The notes under the pieces are model-generated. The model saw nothing but the letters and a program-made list of their open reading frames with translations, did no database searches and had not been told where the DNA came from. The translations under genes were made by a program, and so were the position numbers. Positions 1 to 9,519 of a DNA stretch of 46,866 nucleotides are shown here, one piece after another; the first letter of the stretch is position 1; each line of letters starts with the position of its first letter. The DNA comes from Candidatus Odyssella sp. (GTDB lineage Bacteria > Pseudomonadota > Alphaproteobacteria > Paracaedibacterales > CAITNM01), in assembly GCA_020726185.1 (NCBI GenBank), contig DYTB01000009.1, forward strand, positions 1-46,866. Direction: 5' to 3'.

Positions 1-1
1 T

Positions 2-55
2 CGCGAAGGTGGACGTACCGTCGGTGCTGGTGTCGTTGCTAAAATTCAAAAATAA
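2..55 (+). CDS. tuf: Elongation factor Tu, C-terminal end (partial)
   Basis: Seen: the first bases read in frame 2 as REGGRTVGAGVVAKIQK followed by TAA. This is the highly conserved C-terminus of EF-Tu (domain III), the GTPase that brings aminoacyl-tRNA to the ribosome. Only 17 codons lie in the window. A strong terminator follows 39 bases after the stop, so tuf is the last gene of its transcription unit. The gene could be either copy if the genome has two. Confidence 0.93.
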   Translation, partial: REGGRTVGAGVVAKIQK

Positions 56-93
56 TTGGATCTCAGCGTAAGTTGAGAAAAATAGATTATTTG

Positions 94-125
94 ACCCCTA
101 TTAGCTTATGCTAGTAGGGGTTTTT
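94..125 (+). terminator. Rho-independent terminator after tuf
   Basis: Twelve-base arms (94-105 and 110-121) pair with one G-T wobble around a TTAT loop, and a T run follows (121-125). It sits just after the tuf stop and reads in the same direction. The convergent lysR remnant ends at 127, so the minus-strand side of the same hairpin could also serve that gene. Confidence 0.9.
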
Positions 126-126
126 A

Positions 127-950
127 TTATCTGCTCCCTGCAAAAATTTTCTGACATTGACAGATAAAATTATTAAGTCGCTGTTGAAGCGCTTCTCCAG
201 CAGAACGATGCAACGCTAAAACCCTGTAACCAGATGGTTTTGGTTGCTATTCAACTGGGTGCAAACCCATTCTTAGAGCTAAAAAATCTGGAAGAAAACC
301 AACTTCATTTGAGCATGCGCATATGTCTGCAATTAAAGACCAGCTTGGAATTCGTGCTTTGATTTCTAAGCGATTTTTATAAAGATGTTCCCATCGTTGT
401 ATAAGGCTTAAAACTTCCACTTGATTTTCTGGAAAAATAACAGGCCCTATAGGCGTGTTCGCAGATGTGGAATACAGTTGAAAAAATCCCACTCCTACTT
501 CTACAGATGTCGCTTCTTCCCAAGGTGCGTTATCTGGCACAAGTGCAATATCTGCTTCGTCCCTTAGAACTGCGCCGTAAGCACGATCAGGGCGCATTAA
601 GTTAAGGTTAACTGACTCAATAGACAAAAGCGCCGGAACAACAACACGTGCTATGGCATGGGTGGTCGCAAGGCGAATAGGTCTAGGACTGTCTATTGCG
701 ATAGAATCTCGAAATTTTTTCAGCCACTCTTCAGCTTTGGGGACAAGAGTAGAGCCCTCGTGAGTTAAGCGAAAGCATCTTTTCTCATGGGTGCATAGTG
801 GACGCTCAAAAGCTGCTACTCGTAAAATAGCTGTGCTTGCCGCGCTTTGGCTTAAGTTATGAAGGATGCAGCTTTGCTTAAGCTTTTTAAGTGTGCAGCT
901 GTTATAAAAAGCTCTAAATCAGAAATTCGTAGGTGGCTTAAGCGATTCAT
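127..950 (-). pseudogene. LysR-type transcriptional regulator, decayed
   Basis: Starting at ATG 950, the reading frame gives a LysR-like N-terminal helix-turn-helix (MNRLSHLRISDLELF, then SLSKAASF) and stops after about 32 codons. Shifting frame near 859-863 (one base missing, TTCCAT to TTCAT) restores HNLSQSAAS and continues through FRLTHEGSTLVPKAEEWL into the effector-binding domain. That frame meets an in-frame TAG at 247-249 after LHPVE. Past the TAG it still reads a LysR-like tail (YRVLALHRSAGEALQQR) to a TAA at 127. With both lesions repaired the protein would be about 274 residues, near normal family length. It is divergent from the nucleotide transporter gene at 1045, the usual place for a LysR target. 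Two independent lesions make decay more likely than sequencing error. The ligand is unknown. Confidence 0.85.
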
Positions 951-979
951 GCTTTTATAAGACCTATATATCTATTTTT

Positions 980-1005
980 TCGATATTGCATATTAATTAT
1001 ATCGA
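980..1005. promoter_or_regulatory. Dyad between lysR remnant and transporter gene, candidate operator
   Basis: A perfect 7-base inverted repeat, TCGATAT (980-986) and ATATCGA (999-1005), is separated by 12 bases in the 94-base gap between the divergent lysR remnant and the transporter gene. LysR-type regulators typically bind interrupted dyads in such gaps. The assignment as a LysR site is inference; the symmetry is seen directly. Confidence 0.4.
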
Positions 1006-1044
1006 CAATACAAAAAATCAGCAATGTAATATGTTGACTATATT

Positions 1045-2474
1045 ATGAAACTAAAAAGCAAAGCAGCAGTAATGAAAGCTCAAGAGAAGATTCTTCAATT
1101 TTTTATTCGTATATGTCGTTTTAATTTTGGCACATTTGAAAAAGAAGAATTCAAAAAGTTCTTACGAATGGGAAGTATTTTTGCGCTTATTATTGGGGTT
1201 TATTGGACCCTTCGTCCTTTAAAAGATTCTATTTTTATGCAATTGGTCGATAAAATGTATCTGCCATACGCAAAAACTATTTCAGTATTAGCATTACTGC
1301 CATTAGTGATGTTTTATACAAAATTATTGGGAAGAACATCGCGAGAAAAAATGTTGGTCATATTGCCAGCTTTTTATGGCATTAGTATTTTATGCTTTAG
1401 TATTCTTATTGGTGCTTCACAGGCATCTCCTGAAGAAATAGCTTCTCGTTCTTTGGTTCCTTTTGTTGCCACCCAAGCGCTGGGGTACATTTGGTATATG
1501 TTTGTCGAAAGCTTTGGTTCTCTTGTTGTTGCCTTATTTTGGGCTTTTGCAACTGATACAACAGAGGCTCCCTCAGCAAAAAGAGGCTTCCCTTTAGTTG
1601 TTGCAATTAGCCAAATGGGCGGAATTCTTTTTCTTATACAATTGGAGGCCTTCCTCATCGGCTTGGGCTAGAAACTGACACTCTTTCCATGGCTATTCTT
1701 GGAGGTCTATGTCTTACACTTATTCCTTTAGTTAAATACTTTTTAAAAGCAACGCCTAAGGATCTTTTAACTTCGTTCGGTGAACACAGCACAAAAGAAG
1801 AAACAAATCACGAACCAGGTTTCTTCGAAGGTTTAAAATTAATGCTGGCTCATCGTTATTTGATTTGTATTTTTGCAGCAAATTTCATTTATGAACTAAT
1901 CGTTACCATTTTTGATTTTAATTTCAAGCTAGCTGCAGGAACTGCTTATACAGGTGTGGCGCTAAGTAATTACCTAAGTCTTTATGCATCAAGCGTGAAC
2001 ACTGTTTCATTACTATGTTTGCTTTTAGGCATAAGTAATGTAACGCGCTATTTAGGCGTTGGAGTGGCTTTGGCTTCTATGCCTATTATCGTAGGCTTTG
2101 CCTTGTTTGGATTTTTAACACTTGATTCGCTGTCATTCTTATTTGCGTTAATGGTTGGATCAAAAGCCATTAATTATGCTTTAAACGGTCCAGCTTTGAA
2201 GCAGCTTTATATTCCCACAACTTCAGATGTGCGTTTCAAAGCACAAGCATGGATTGAAACTTTTGGCTCACGCGCTTCAAAAGAAGCTGGCTCACTATTC
2301 AACATGTTGTTAAGGCCTATGCAGTCCATTTTTGGGGCAGTAGCAGGAAGAGCTCATTATCTTACTTTAAGTGGAGCCATTGGCTTTCCATTGCTAGTGT
2401 TGTGGTTTGCGATTGCAGTTTATTTAGGGAGAAATTTCCATAAAGCAATTGATGAGAAAAAAGTGATTTGTTAG
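1045..2474 (+). pseudogene. Nucleotide (ATP/ADP-type) transporter, NTT/Tlc family, frameshifted
   Basis: The family exchanges or imports host nucleotides across the inner membrane and is typical of obligate intracellular bacteria. The N-terminal half (1045-1671) carries the family-like stretch GVYWTLRPLKDSIF and about five membrane segments. The C-terminal half (1689-2474) adds the remaining segments and ends at EKKVIC. The halves are in different frames. Adding one T to the T5 run at 1628-1632 joins them as GGILFSYTIGGLPHRLGLE, giving about 476 residues, normal for the family. A homopolymer indel could be a sequencing error or a true frameshift, so the gene may be intact. The substrate (ATP/ADP exchange or another nucleotide) cannot be read from this. 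No clear ribosome binding site precedes the chosen ATG; the ATG at 1072 is an alternative. Confidence 0.85.
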
Positions 2475-2544
2475 AAAGGGAGCCACTATAACTTCTTTTT
2501 GCAAACTGATAGACTCCTTTCATGCGTAGTATTTATGTTTTTTT

Positions 2545-3234
2545 ATGAGCAATGTCTTAAAATCGCTTGGGTGCGATTATATTTACCAAGATACTCCAGT
2601 AGATTTTAAAAGTGCACCGGCTGTTGCCCGTTCAAATGTTCAATCTGAACATCCGGCATATGCTTGCAAAACGTTGGAAGAGCTTAAAAATGCTATGCTT
2701 ACTTTTAAAGGATGTGCATTAAAAGAAACAGCCATTAACACCGTTTTTTGTGATGGTAATCCAAAAGCGGATGTTATGTTGGTTGGCGAAGCTCCCGGAG
2801 CAGACGAGGATGCACAAGGTCTGCCTTTTGTTGGACAAAGCGGGCAGCTTCTTTGTAAAATTTTTCAAGCAATTGGCTTGCCCCGTGACAAGCTATATAT
2901 TTCAAATATTCTACCGTGGAGACCGCCAGGAAATCGCACGCCAACAAATGAAGAAATCGCAATTTGTCAGCCATTTATTGAGCAACATATCCATTTGGTA
3001 AAACCAAAACTGCTAGTTTTTTTAGGGGGTGTTTCGGCAAAAACACTTTTAAAAACAACTGAAGGAATTACCAAACTACGCGGTCAATTTCACGAATACA
3101 AAACGCAGCATGGGGATGTTATTCCTTGTTTTGCAACTTATCATCCGGCGTATTTAATGCGTTCACCTGGACAAAAAGCCCAGGTGTGGCATGACATGTT
3201 GAAAATAAAGTTGCGGTTGTTGGCTAGCGCTTAA
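2545..3234 (+). CDS. Uracil-DNA glycosylase, family 4
   Basis: The protein has 229 residues. It removes uracil from DNA to start base-excision repair. Seen: VMLVGEAPGADEDAQG followed by PFVGQSGQLL (uracil-binding region), NILPWRPPGNRTPT, and HPAYLMRSPGQKAQVW near the C-terminus, all typical of the SPO1-polymerase-like/family-4 group. Cysteines around GCALK, VFCDG and AICQPF may include the iron-sulfur ligands of the family, although I cannot assign all four. The 3' end overlaps the end of the convergent transporter gene by four bases. No membrane segments. Confidence 0.88.
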   Translation: MSNVLKSLGCDYIYQDTPVDFKSAPAVARSNVQSEHPAYACKTLEELKNAMLTFKGCALKETAINTVFCDGNPKADVMLVGEAPGADEDAQGLPFVGQSGQLLCKIFQAIGLPRDKLYISNILPWRPPGNRTPTNEEIAICQPFIEQHIHLVKPKLLVFLGGVSAKTLLKTTEGITKLRGQFHEYKTQHGDVIPCFATYHPAYLMRSPGQKAQVWHDMLKIKLRLLASA

Positions 3235-4556
3235 TAATCAAGCTTAGGGAGCGAATCTTTACATAGTCTCAAAAGCAACCAGCTTAACAGCAAGCATACT
3301 GGCACTGCGTATATTGCTTGTTGATAATCTGCAGCAGAATACATACGTGCGCCTGCGCTATCTAATGACCCAGTCCAGCCTCTATCTAAAACCCATCCCA
3401 TTAGGGGCTGAAATATAACGCCGCTCAGCATAACAATGGCATTTGTATAAGCCATAGCTGTTCCGCTTATTTGGTTTGATGTACGTTCTTTTACGATACT
3501 AAAGCAAAGAATTTGTCCACCAAGCCACAATCCACCTACGAACAAAGCTGCAACTGTTGGGAAATACCCAATGCTTTGCGCGTATGATCCCACAAAAAAA
3601 CATACAGCACTGGCTATTGCCGACATCTTCATCATCTTGATATAGCTTTTTTGCTTGAAGGCGAGTTTTGCAATAATTGGGCTACCCACAGCCATTCCAA
3701 TAAATACCATTGTGCTAGCAAATGATGCCCATTCATTGTTAACTTTTAAAGAATTCATCAAAAAAGGAACGGCCCATAATTCAGCGAATGAAGATATTGG
3801 CACATACATTAATCCACCAATGACTGCAGCTAAAAAGATCTGTTTGTCTGAAGCTAAAATGAATAAGGATTTGCGTAATCCTGCTGCTGACTCAGGTGTT
3901 TTTGATTTGCTCAAAGACCCTTTTTTTGGCTTATTTCTAATAAGTGTCCAGCAAAGAATTGTTACGGCAATTCCTGCATAAGCTAACCATAAGGTGGCTT
4001 GCTGCCAAGTGGTATAGTTCACTAATTTTGCTAAAGGAACGCCAGCAAATGTACCGCCAATTGTACCAAGCATATTTGTAAGACCTGCTATAAAAGCAAA
4101 TCTTCCAGCTGAAAACCAATCACTGGCTAATTTCAAGCATGCAACAAATGCACATGCGGAACCTGCACCTAATAAAAACCGTGCAATTTCAGCGACTATA
4201 AGATCAGTTGTTGTGGCAAAAATCCAAGTGCCAGCTGTGCACAAAAGACATGAAACTGTTATTACTAATCTGGCGCCAATTTTATCAAGCAGCATTCCAC
4301 AAGGAATTTGCAATGGCACATATGCCCAATAATAAATTGATGTAAGCAGCCCTAACCTAGTAGCATTAATGGAAAAGGTGTCCATAATGTCCTGAGCCAT
4401 TACACCGGCGCCTGCACGCAATATCATTTCATACCAATAAAAAATTGCAGCCGCTACCCATACAGCCCATGCATTAACAATTATCGGTTTACGGTTTGTA
4501 TTAGTGGGTGAGGGAACTTTGTGGTTGCCTGAACTAAGCATGTCTGACTTCTTCAC
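3231..4556 (-). CDS. Major facilitator superfamily transporter (paralogue 1)
   Basis: The protein has 441 residues and about 12 predicted membrane segments, and is a proton- or solute-coupled carrier of unknown substrate. Seen: YWAYVPLQIPCGMLLDKIGAR after helix 2, the place of the family's loop 2-3 motif, and GAGSACAFVACLKLASDWF. The start is a GTG (MKKSDML) placed seven bases after AGGAG, which supports it over the ATG six codons in. It is clearly related to the carrier at 6013-7305 over the N-terminal half, sharing YVPLQIPCG, RFL(L/I)GAGSACA and FAFIAG, so the pair arose by duplication. A different transporter family separates them. The substrate cannot be read from sequence. Confidence 0.88.
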   Translation of the reverse strand: MKKSDMLSSGNHKVPSPTNTNRKPIIVNAWAVWVAAAIFYWYEMILRAGAGVMAQDIMDTFSINATRLGLLTSIYYWAYVPLQIPCGMLLDKIGARLVITVSCLLCTAGTWIFATTTDLIVAEIARFLLGAGSACAFVACLKLASDWFSAGRFAFIAGLTNMLGTIGGTFAGVPLAKLVNYTTWQQATLWLAYAGIAVTILCWTLIRNKPKKGSLSKSKTPESAAGLRKSLFILASDKQIFLAAVIGGLMYVPISSFAELWAVPFLMNSLKVNNEWASFASTMVFIGMAVGSPIIAKLAFKQKSYIKMMKMSAIASAVCFFVGSYAQSIGYFPTVAALFVGGLWLGGQILCFSIVKERTSNQISGTAMAYTNAIVMLSGVIFQPLMGWVLDRGWTGSLDSAGARMYSAADYQQAIYAVPVCLLLSWLLLRLCKDSLPKLDY

Positions 4557-4602
4557 CTTGAATCTCCTGTGATTTTATTGTGGCGTTATTCGCGCTAAAT
4601 TT

Positions 4603-5925
4603 CTATTTTTTACTAACAAATTGCATTGATTGAATTGCTATAAATCCAAAAATGCTAATTAGCATTAGGTAAAATGCAGGTGCCGTTAATAGCTCGGTTT
4701 TATAGATTAACCACGTGGAAAACCATGGAGCCGTTCCACCAAAAATGGCGGCACTGACATTGCAAATAAAAGAACTGGCTGAATATCGGACATCCACAGG
4801 AAACAATTCAACAATTGCTACAGGCAGAACTCCATAAACAGCTGCCATGACAATGGCGAAAAACATTTGCATTAGCCAGCACTGAAGAACATCACCTTGG
4901 GAAAAAATTACAAATGCCGGGTAAGATAAAATCAAAAAAGATGTGGCAGCAAAATACATGATTTTTTTATAACCAAACTTATCGGCAGCTATTCCGAACA
5001 TAGGAATGCATATGACCATGAAAAGTAAATTCACGGTGTTCATTTGCAAAGCTGTCTGAATAGGCATTTTTGCGTAAGCTGTTAAATATGTTGTCATGAA
5101 AGAAAATAAAATATAAATGCCAACGACATCAAATAAGATAAATCCCATAGCTTGGGCAATTTTTTGTTTGTGATCTTTGAAAATAGCCATAATAGGCAGT
5201 CTAGTTTTTTCATTTATTGTGCTTTTCATGCTTTGAAAATATGGTGTTTCTTCTGTGTTTTTTTGAATATAAACACCAGCAAATAAGGCAATTAAACCAA
5301 GCAAAAATGGAATTCTCCAGCCCCATGCTTGCAACTCATTTTCACTTAATATGTTGCTAAAAAGTACAGCCATAGCAGAGCCCATTAAAAAGCCAACTAT
5401 TACTCCGACCGTAACTAAACTACCTGCAAAACCTCTTTTATCGGCATGTGCATGCTCAATGGCAAACACAAACGATCCCCCGTAATTTCCGCCAACAGCA
5501 AGTCCTTGAACTAATCGGATAATTACCAAAAAGATTGGCGCTAGAATGCCAATTTGCTGATAAGTGGGAATAACACCAAGTAAACAGGTAGAGATTGCCA
5601 TCATGACAACTGATAGAGAGAGTGCCTTGCGACGTCCCAGTCTATCTCCAATATAACCAAAGAGAATAGCCCCGAGTGGACGCATAATAAACCCAGTGGC
5701 GAACACAGCAAAAGCTGACATAATCTCCATGGTTTTATCGGCATGTGGAAAGAAATTTTTTCCAATAATTACTGCAAAATAGCCATAGACCGCGTAATCA
5801 TACCATTCAAACATAGTGGCCAGTGCTCCTGCCGCAATGTTTCTATAGCTTGATTGTGTGGTGATTTCAACGGGACTATTTGTACTTTTCTTTTTAGCCA
5901 CAAGCAAACCTTTTTCTAAACTCAT
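4603..5925 (-). CDS. MHS-family (ProP-like) MFS transporter
   Basis: The protein has 440 residues and 12 likely membrane segments. The metabolite:H+ symporter family includes carriers of proline/betaine, citrate, ketoglutarate and shikimate. Seen: MFEWYDYAVYGYFA in helix 1, RPLGAILFGYIGDRLGRRKAL in the loop 2-3 motif, and RLVQGLAVGGNYGG in helix 4, all diagnostic. The ATG at 5925 has a weak AAGG close by; a GTG at codon 9 (5901) has AAAAAGG at better spacing and may be the true start. Proline or another osmolyte would match putA in this window, but the specificity is not visible in the sequence. Confidence 0.9.
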   Translation of the reverse strand: MSLEKGLLVAKKKSTNSPVEITTQSSYRNIAAGALATMFEWYDYAVYGYFAVIIGKNFFPHADKTMEIMSAFAVFATGFIMRPLGAILFGYIGDRLGRRKALSLSVVMMAISTCLLGVIPTYQQIGILAPIFLVIIRLVQGLAVGGNYGGSFVFAIEHAHADKRGFAGSLVTVGVIVGFLMGSAMAVLFSNILSENELQAWGWRIPFLLGLIALFAGVYIQKNTEETPYFQSMKSTINEKTRLPIMAIFKDHKQKIAQAMGFILFDVVGIYILFSFMTTYLTAYAKMPIQTALQMNTVNLLFMVICIPMFGIAADKFGYKKIMYFAATSFLILSYPAFVIFSQGDVLQCWLMQMFFAIVMAAVYGVLPVAIVELFPVDVRYSASSFICNVSAAIFGGTAPWFSTWLIYKTELLTAPAFYLMLISIFGFIAIQSMQFVSKK

Positions 5926-6012
5926 ATGCCTTATAAACCTTGAGTAATAACATATTCATGCCAATATAACAAAAATAACAGTTTCAAACTGTATATTCGT
6001 TTGTGGGAATTT

Positions 6013-7305
6013 TTACTTTTTGTAAGTTTCTTGAATAAAGAAAACAATAACTCTGCCAAGCAAAAATGCAAAAAGCACTGCAGATAAGGCAAATTGATAA
6101 TCTTTAAGTGCGTAAAGCGGAGCGCCATCAGCACTAAAATTACCGTCCCAAGAGTAGTCAATTAATTTGCCAAGTAATGGCTGAAAAATAAAACCGCTTG
6201 CCATGCAAAGTGCATTGGTGAACCCAACCGAAGTCGCACTGTATTTTCTCGGGTTATTTTCTTGAACAGTTGTGAAGTAAAGAATTGAAAAGCCAGAAGC
6301 AATTCCTGATAAAAACATTGCCGCAAGCACTGGGTAAAATGAAAGCCCAGGAGCATATAAAACGACAGCAAATCCGATGAATGTCCAGGTGACAGACAGA
6401 GCCATAACCTTGCGACGACTTTGCCAATAATCTGATAATTTAGAGCTTACTGAACAGCCAATAGCATATCCAACCAACACCATAATGCCCCCACATGATG
6501 CTAATTCATTACTGATGCCGAAGCGTTGCATTAAATATGGAGTGCCCCATAATTCGGCAAAAACGCATAAGGGTAAAAACATCATTAAGCTATATAGACC
6601 AACTAACCAGTTTTGAGGCTTTGCAGCAATAATTTTAAGACCATCTAAAAGGCCGCCTTCTACGATTTGTGATTTTTTGTGATCAGGTTTATCTTTTATC
6701 ACGAACCAGGAAACAATCATTACAACAACACCAACTGCTGCGGCAATAAGCATTGCGTTACGCCATCCTTGACCATTGGAAAGTTTTGCGAAGGGAAACC
6801 CGGCAACCATTCCACCAAAGGTTCCCATCATCATGGATATACCTGCGATGAAGGCAAATTTTGATTTATCAAACCAAACGGATGCAATTTTTAAGCAGCA
6901 AATGTATGCACATGCTGAGCCAGCACCAATTAAAAATCTACCAAACTGCGCCCATACCACAGAATGACTAGTTGCAAAAACAACTGCACCAATCACACAA
7001 AGGAGTGCCGAAATAGTTACAACCATACGTGGGCCAAATTTATCAGTGATGACGCCGCATGGAATTTGTAATGGCACGTAAGCAAAATAATAAAAAGCAA
7101 TCAATGTACCAACAGCGCCTGCTGAAATGCCAAAGTCTGCTATAAGCTCATTGGTGATTACACCTGGTGATGCACGTAGAATATATTCGTAAAGGTAAAA
7201 TGACCAACCATAAGCAAGAATAAACCAGGCTTTTGAAGGAGCAGAAACATCTTCTCTCTTTACATTTTTAACGCTGCTATCGTTTACCTTATTTGCCAAG
7301 GACAT
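6013..7305 (-). CDS. Major facilitator superfamily transporter (paralogue 2)
   Basis: The protein has 430 residues and 12 likely membrane segments. It shares YFAYVPLQIPCGVITDKFG and RFLIGAGSACAYICCLKIAS with the carrier at 3231-4556, but the C-terminal halves differ more. The start ATG follows GGGA at normal spacing. The C-terminal tail (FFIQETYKK) is cytoplasmic and basic. The three carriers 7305 to 3231 all read leftward with 40-90 base gaps and may be co-transcribed. The substrate is unknown. Confidence 0.88.
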   Translation of the reverse strand: MSLANKVNDSSVKNVKREDVSAPSKAWFILAYGWSFYLYEYILRASPGVITNELIADFGISAGAVGTLIAFYYFAYVPLQIPCGVITDKFGPRMVVTISALLCVIGAVVFATSHSVVWAQFGRFLIGAGSACAYICCLKIASVWFDKSKFAFIAGISMMMGTFGGMVAGFPFAKLSNGQGWRNAMLIAAAVGVVVMIVSWFVIKDKPDHKKSQIVEGGLLDGLKIIAAKPQNWLVGLYSLMMFLPLCVFAELWGTPYLMQRFGISNELASCGGIMVLVGYAIGCSVSSKLSDYWQSRRKVMALSVTWTFIGFAVVLYAPGLSFYPVLAAMFLSGIASGFSILYFTTVQENNPRKYSATSVGFTNALCMASGFIFQPLLGKLIDYSWDGNFSADGAPLYALKDYQFALSAVLFAFLLGRVIVFFIQETYKK

Positions 7306-7361
7306 ATTTTTCCCAAATCTCTTTTATCGTTAGTAACACCCGACAGTAGCATATAAAGAGC

Positions 7362-7404
7362 AAGCTAATCAAAAACTATGTTATTTTTTGAAGAAAATTA
7401 GCTT
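7362..7404. other. Nested inverted repeat upstream of HIG1-lepA
   Basis: AAGCTAAT (7362-7369) pairs perfectly with ATTAGCTT (7397-7404). Inside it CAAAAA (7370-7375) pairs with TTTTTG (7385-7390), with an unpaired AAGAAA on one side. It lies in the 199-base gap between the divergent transporter and HIG1 genes. It could be an operator or an RNA hairpin, but AT-rich DNA gives such repeats by chance. The rest of this gap shows no clear promoter. Confidence 0.25.
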
Positions 7405-7504
7405 ATATGTCTTAATAAGATTTTTAAATTTCAAAATGAGGAATGCTCTTTAATAAAATTGCAAATTTTGCTGATAATAGGGTAGAAATTTTTTCTGTAT
7501 TGTT

Positions 7505-7696
7505 ATGCACAGACTTCTGGAAATTTTATTTTTTTGTTCACTTGGGGCAACCATTATAGTCTTGGGTCTTGGGCTCAGCACGATGTTTTCAAAGTCATCA
7601 AATCGTTTAGTGCTAAGCAATCGCCTTATGCGCTTGCGTGTTATGCTGCAAGGCCTTAGTATAATGCTGTTTCTATTATTAATATTATTAAAGTGA
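7505..7696 (+). CDS. HIG1-domain twin transmembrane protein
   Basis: The protein has 63 residues and two hydrophobic segments (about 5-27 and 47-62) joined by a basic loop, [19 protein letters not shown]. The loop pattern (N-R/K-LMR-R-V-LQ) matches the HIG1/twin-transmembrane proteins common in alphaproteobacteria; mitochondrial members associate with respiratory complexes. The stop codon overlaps the lepA GTG start (GTGA at 7693-7696), so the two genes are probably translationally coupled. A longer minus-strand frame over the same DNA is only a shadow. Confidence 0.75.
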   Translation: MHRLLEILFFCSLGATIIVLGLGLSTMFSKSSNRLVLSNRLMRLRVMLQGLSIMLFLLLILLK

Positions 7697-9501
7697 AAAA
7701 TATTCGAAATTTTTCGATCGTTGCTCATATCGATCACGGAAAATCTACTTTAGCTGACCGTCTTATTGAATTTTGTGGTGGCGTTGAAACCAGAGATATG
7801 AAGGAGCAAATCCTTGATTCTATGGATATCGAACGCGAACGCGGCATTACTATCAAGGCTCAAACTGTTCGTTTGAAATATAAAGCAAAAGATGGTCAGA
7901 CATATAATTTGAATCTTATGGATACACCAGGACATGTGGACTTTGCTTATGAAGTGAGCAGGTCTTTAGCTGCATGTGAGGGATCACTGTTGGTAGTTGA
8001 TGCAAGCCAAGGGGTTGAAGCGCAAACTCTAGCGAATGTTTACCAGGCTATCGATAATAACCATGATATTGTCACTGTTCTGAATAAAATTGATTTGCCA
8101 GCAGCAGAGCCTGATCGTATCCGACAACAAATTGAAGATGTTATTGGCCTAGATGCATCAGATGCGGTGTTGATTTCTGCTAAAACAGGCTTAGGTATTC
8201 AAGATGTTTTAGAAGCTATCGTTCATAGATTGCCGCCTCCGCGCAATTCAGATGACTTAGAAGCTGCTAAAAAACCTTTGAAGGCATTGCTGGTCGATAG
8301 TTGGTATGATCCATACCTTGGGGTTATTATTTTAGTCCGTATTATGGAAGGCGTTCTAAGGGTTGATCAACGTATAAAAATGATGAATGCTGGTGTTGTT
8401 TATGACGTTGACCGGGTAGGGTTTTTTACTCCAAAGCAAGAGCTGCAAAAAGAATTAAACCCAGGTGAAATTGGCTTTATAACAGCTAGCATAAAAAGCG
8501 TAGCTGACTGTAAGGTTGGTGACACTATTACTGATGACAAAAAACCAACTGCTGAAGCATTGATTGGTTTTAAACCTTCAGTTCCGGTAGTGTTTTGTGG
8601 ATTATTTCCATCTGATGCTGCTGAATTTGAACATCTGCGTGATAGTTTAGCTAAGCTTCACTTGAATGACGCAAGTTTTCATTTTGAAGCAGAAACCTCG
8701 GCTGCTTTGGGTTATGGCTTTCGATGCGGGTTTTTAGGTTTATTACACCTTGAAATTATTCAAGAACGGCTTGAACGTGAATTTAATCTAGACTTAATTA
8801 CTACCGCTCCAAGCGCTGTTTATAAAATTCTCTTAAAAACTGGCAAGGTTCTTGAACTGCATAACCCCACAGATATGCCTGATGTGGTCAGAATTGAACG
8901 CATTGATGAGCCCTGGATTAAAGCTACAATTATGGTGCCTGATGAGTTCTTGGGGTCGGTTCTAAACCTTTGCACAGAACGTCGTGGTGAACAGGTAGAC
9001 TTAACCTATGCAGGCAATCGCGCCATGGTTGTGTACAAATTACCTTTGAATGAAATAGTCTTTGATTTCTATGATCGCCTAAAATCAATTACTCGAGGTT
9101 ATGCTTCTTTTGACTATCAAATAGAAGAATACCGCGAAGGAGATTTAGCAAAAGTTACAATCTTGGTGAACGCAGAGCCAGTTGATGCGCTTGGTATGAT
9201 TGTGCACCAAGGACGAGCTGAAAGCAGAGGACGAATATTATGTTCTCGTTTGAAAGATCTTATTCCTAGACAGCTTTTCAAAATTGCGATTCAAGCGGCA
9301 ATTGGCGGAAAAATTATTGCGCGTGAAACAGTTTCTGCTATGCGTAAAGATGTTACAGCTAAATGCTATGGTGGTGATATTAGTCGTAAGCGTAAGCTTT
9401 TAGATAAGCAAAAAGCTGGTAAAAAGCGTATGCGCCAGTTTGGGAATGTTGAAATTCCACAAAGCGCATTTATTGCGGCATTAAAAATGGATGATGACTA
9501 A
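7693..9501 (+). CDS. lepA: Elongation factor 4 (LepA)
   Basis: The protein has 602 residues, full length. It is a ribosome-binding GTPase that helps translation and subunit assembly. Seen: G1 motif AHIDHGKST (residues 11-19), [14 protein letters not shown], then EF-G-like domains and the LepA-specific C-terminal region ending with [20 protein letters not shown]. The start is GTG, fixed by the conserved [17 protein letters not shown]-terminus and by the overlap with the HIG1 stop. No anomalies seen. Confidence 0.97.
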   Translation: MKNIRNFSIVAHIDHGKSTLADRLIEFCGGVETRDMKEQILDSMDIERERGITIKAQTVRLKYKAKDGQTYNLNLMDTPGHVDFAYEVSRSLAACEGSLLVVDASQGVEAQTLANVYQAIDNNHDIVTVLNKIDLPAAEPDRIRQQIEDVIGLDASDAVLISAKTGLGIQDVLEAIVHRLPPPRNSDDLEAAKKPLKALLVDSWYDPYLGVIILVRIMEGVLRVDQRIKMMNAGVVYDVDRVGFFTPKQELQKELNPGEIGFITASIKSVADCKVGDTITDDKKPTAEALIGFKPSVPVVFCGLFPSDAAEFEHLRDSLAKLHLNDASFHFEAETSAALGYGFRCGFLGLLHLEIIQERLEREFNLDLITTAPSAVYKILLKTGKVLELHNPTDMPDVVRIERIDEPWIKATIMVPDEFLGSVLNLCTERRGEQVDLTYAGNRAMVVYKLPLNEIVFDFYDRLKSITRGYASFDYQIEEYREGDLAKVTILVNAEPVDALGMIVHQGRAESRGRILCSRLKDLIPRQLFKIAIQAAIGGKIIARETVSAMRKDVTAKCYGGDISRKRKLLDKQKAGKKRMRQFGNVEIPQSAFIAALKMDDD

Positions 9502-9519
9502 AATTTTAAGGGAATTACT

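Noticed and set aside
7450-7737. 95-codon minus-strand frame opposite HIG1 and the lepA start
   Set aside because: It lies antisense to two well-supported genes, shows no family features and has no ribosome binding site.
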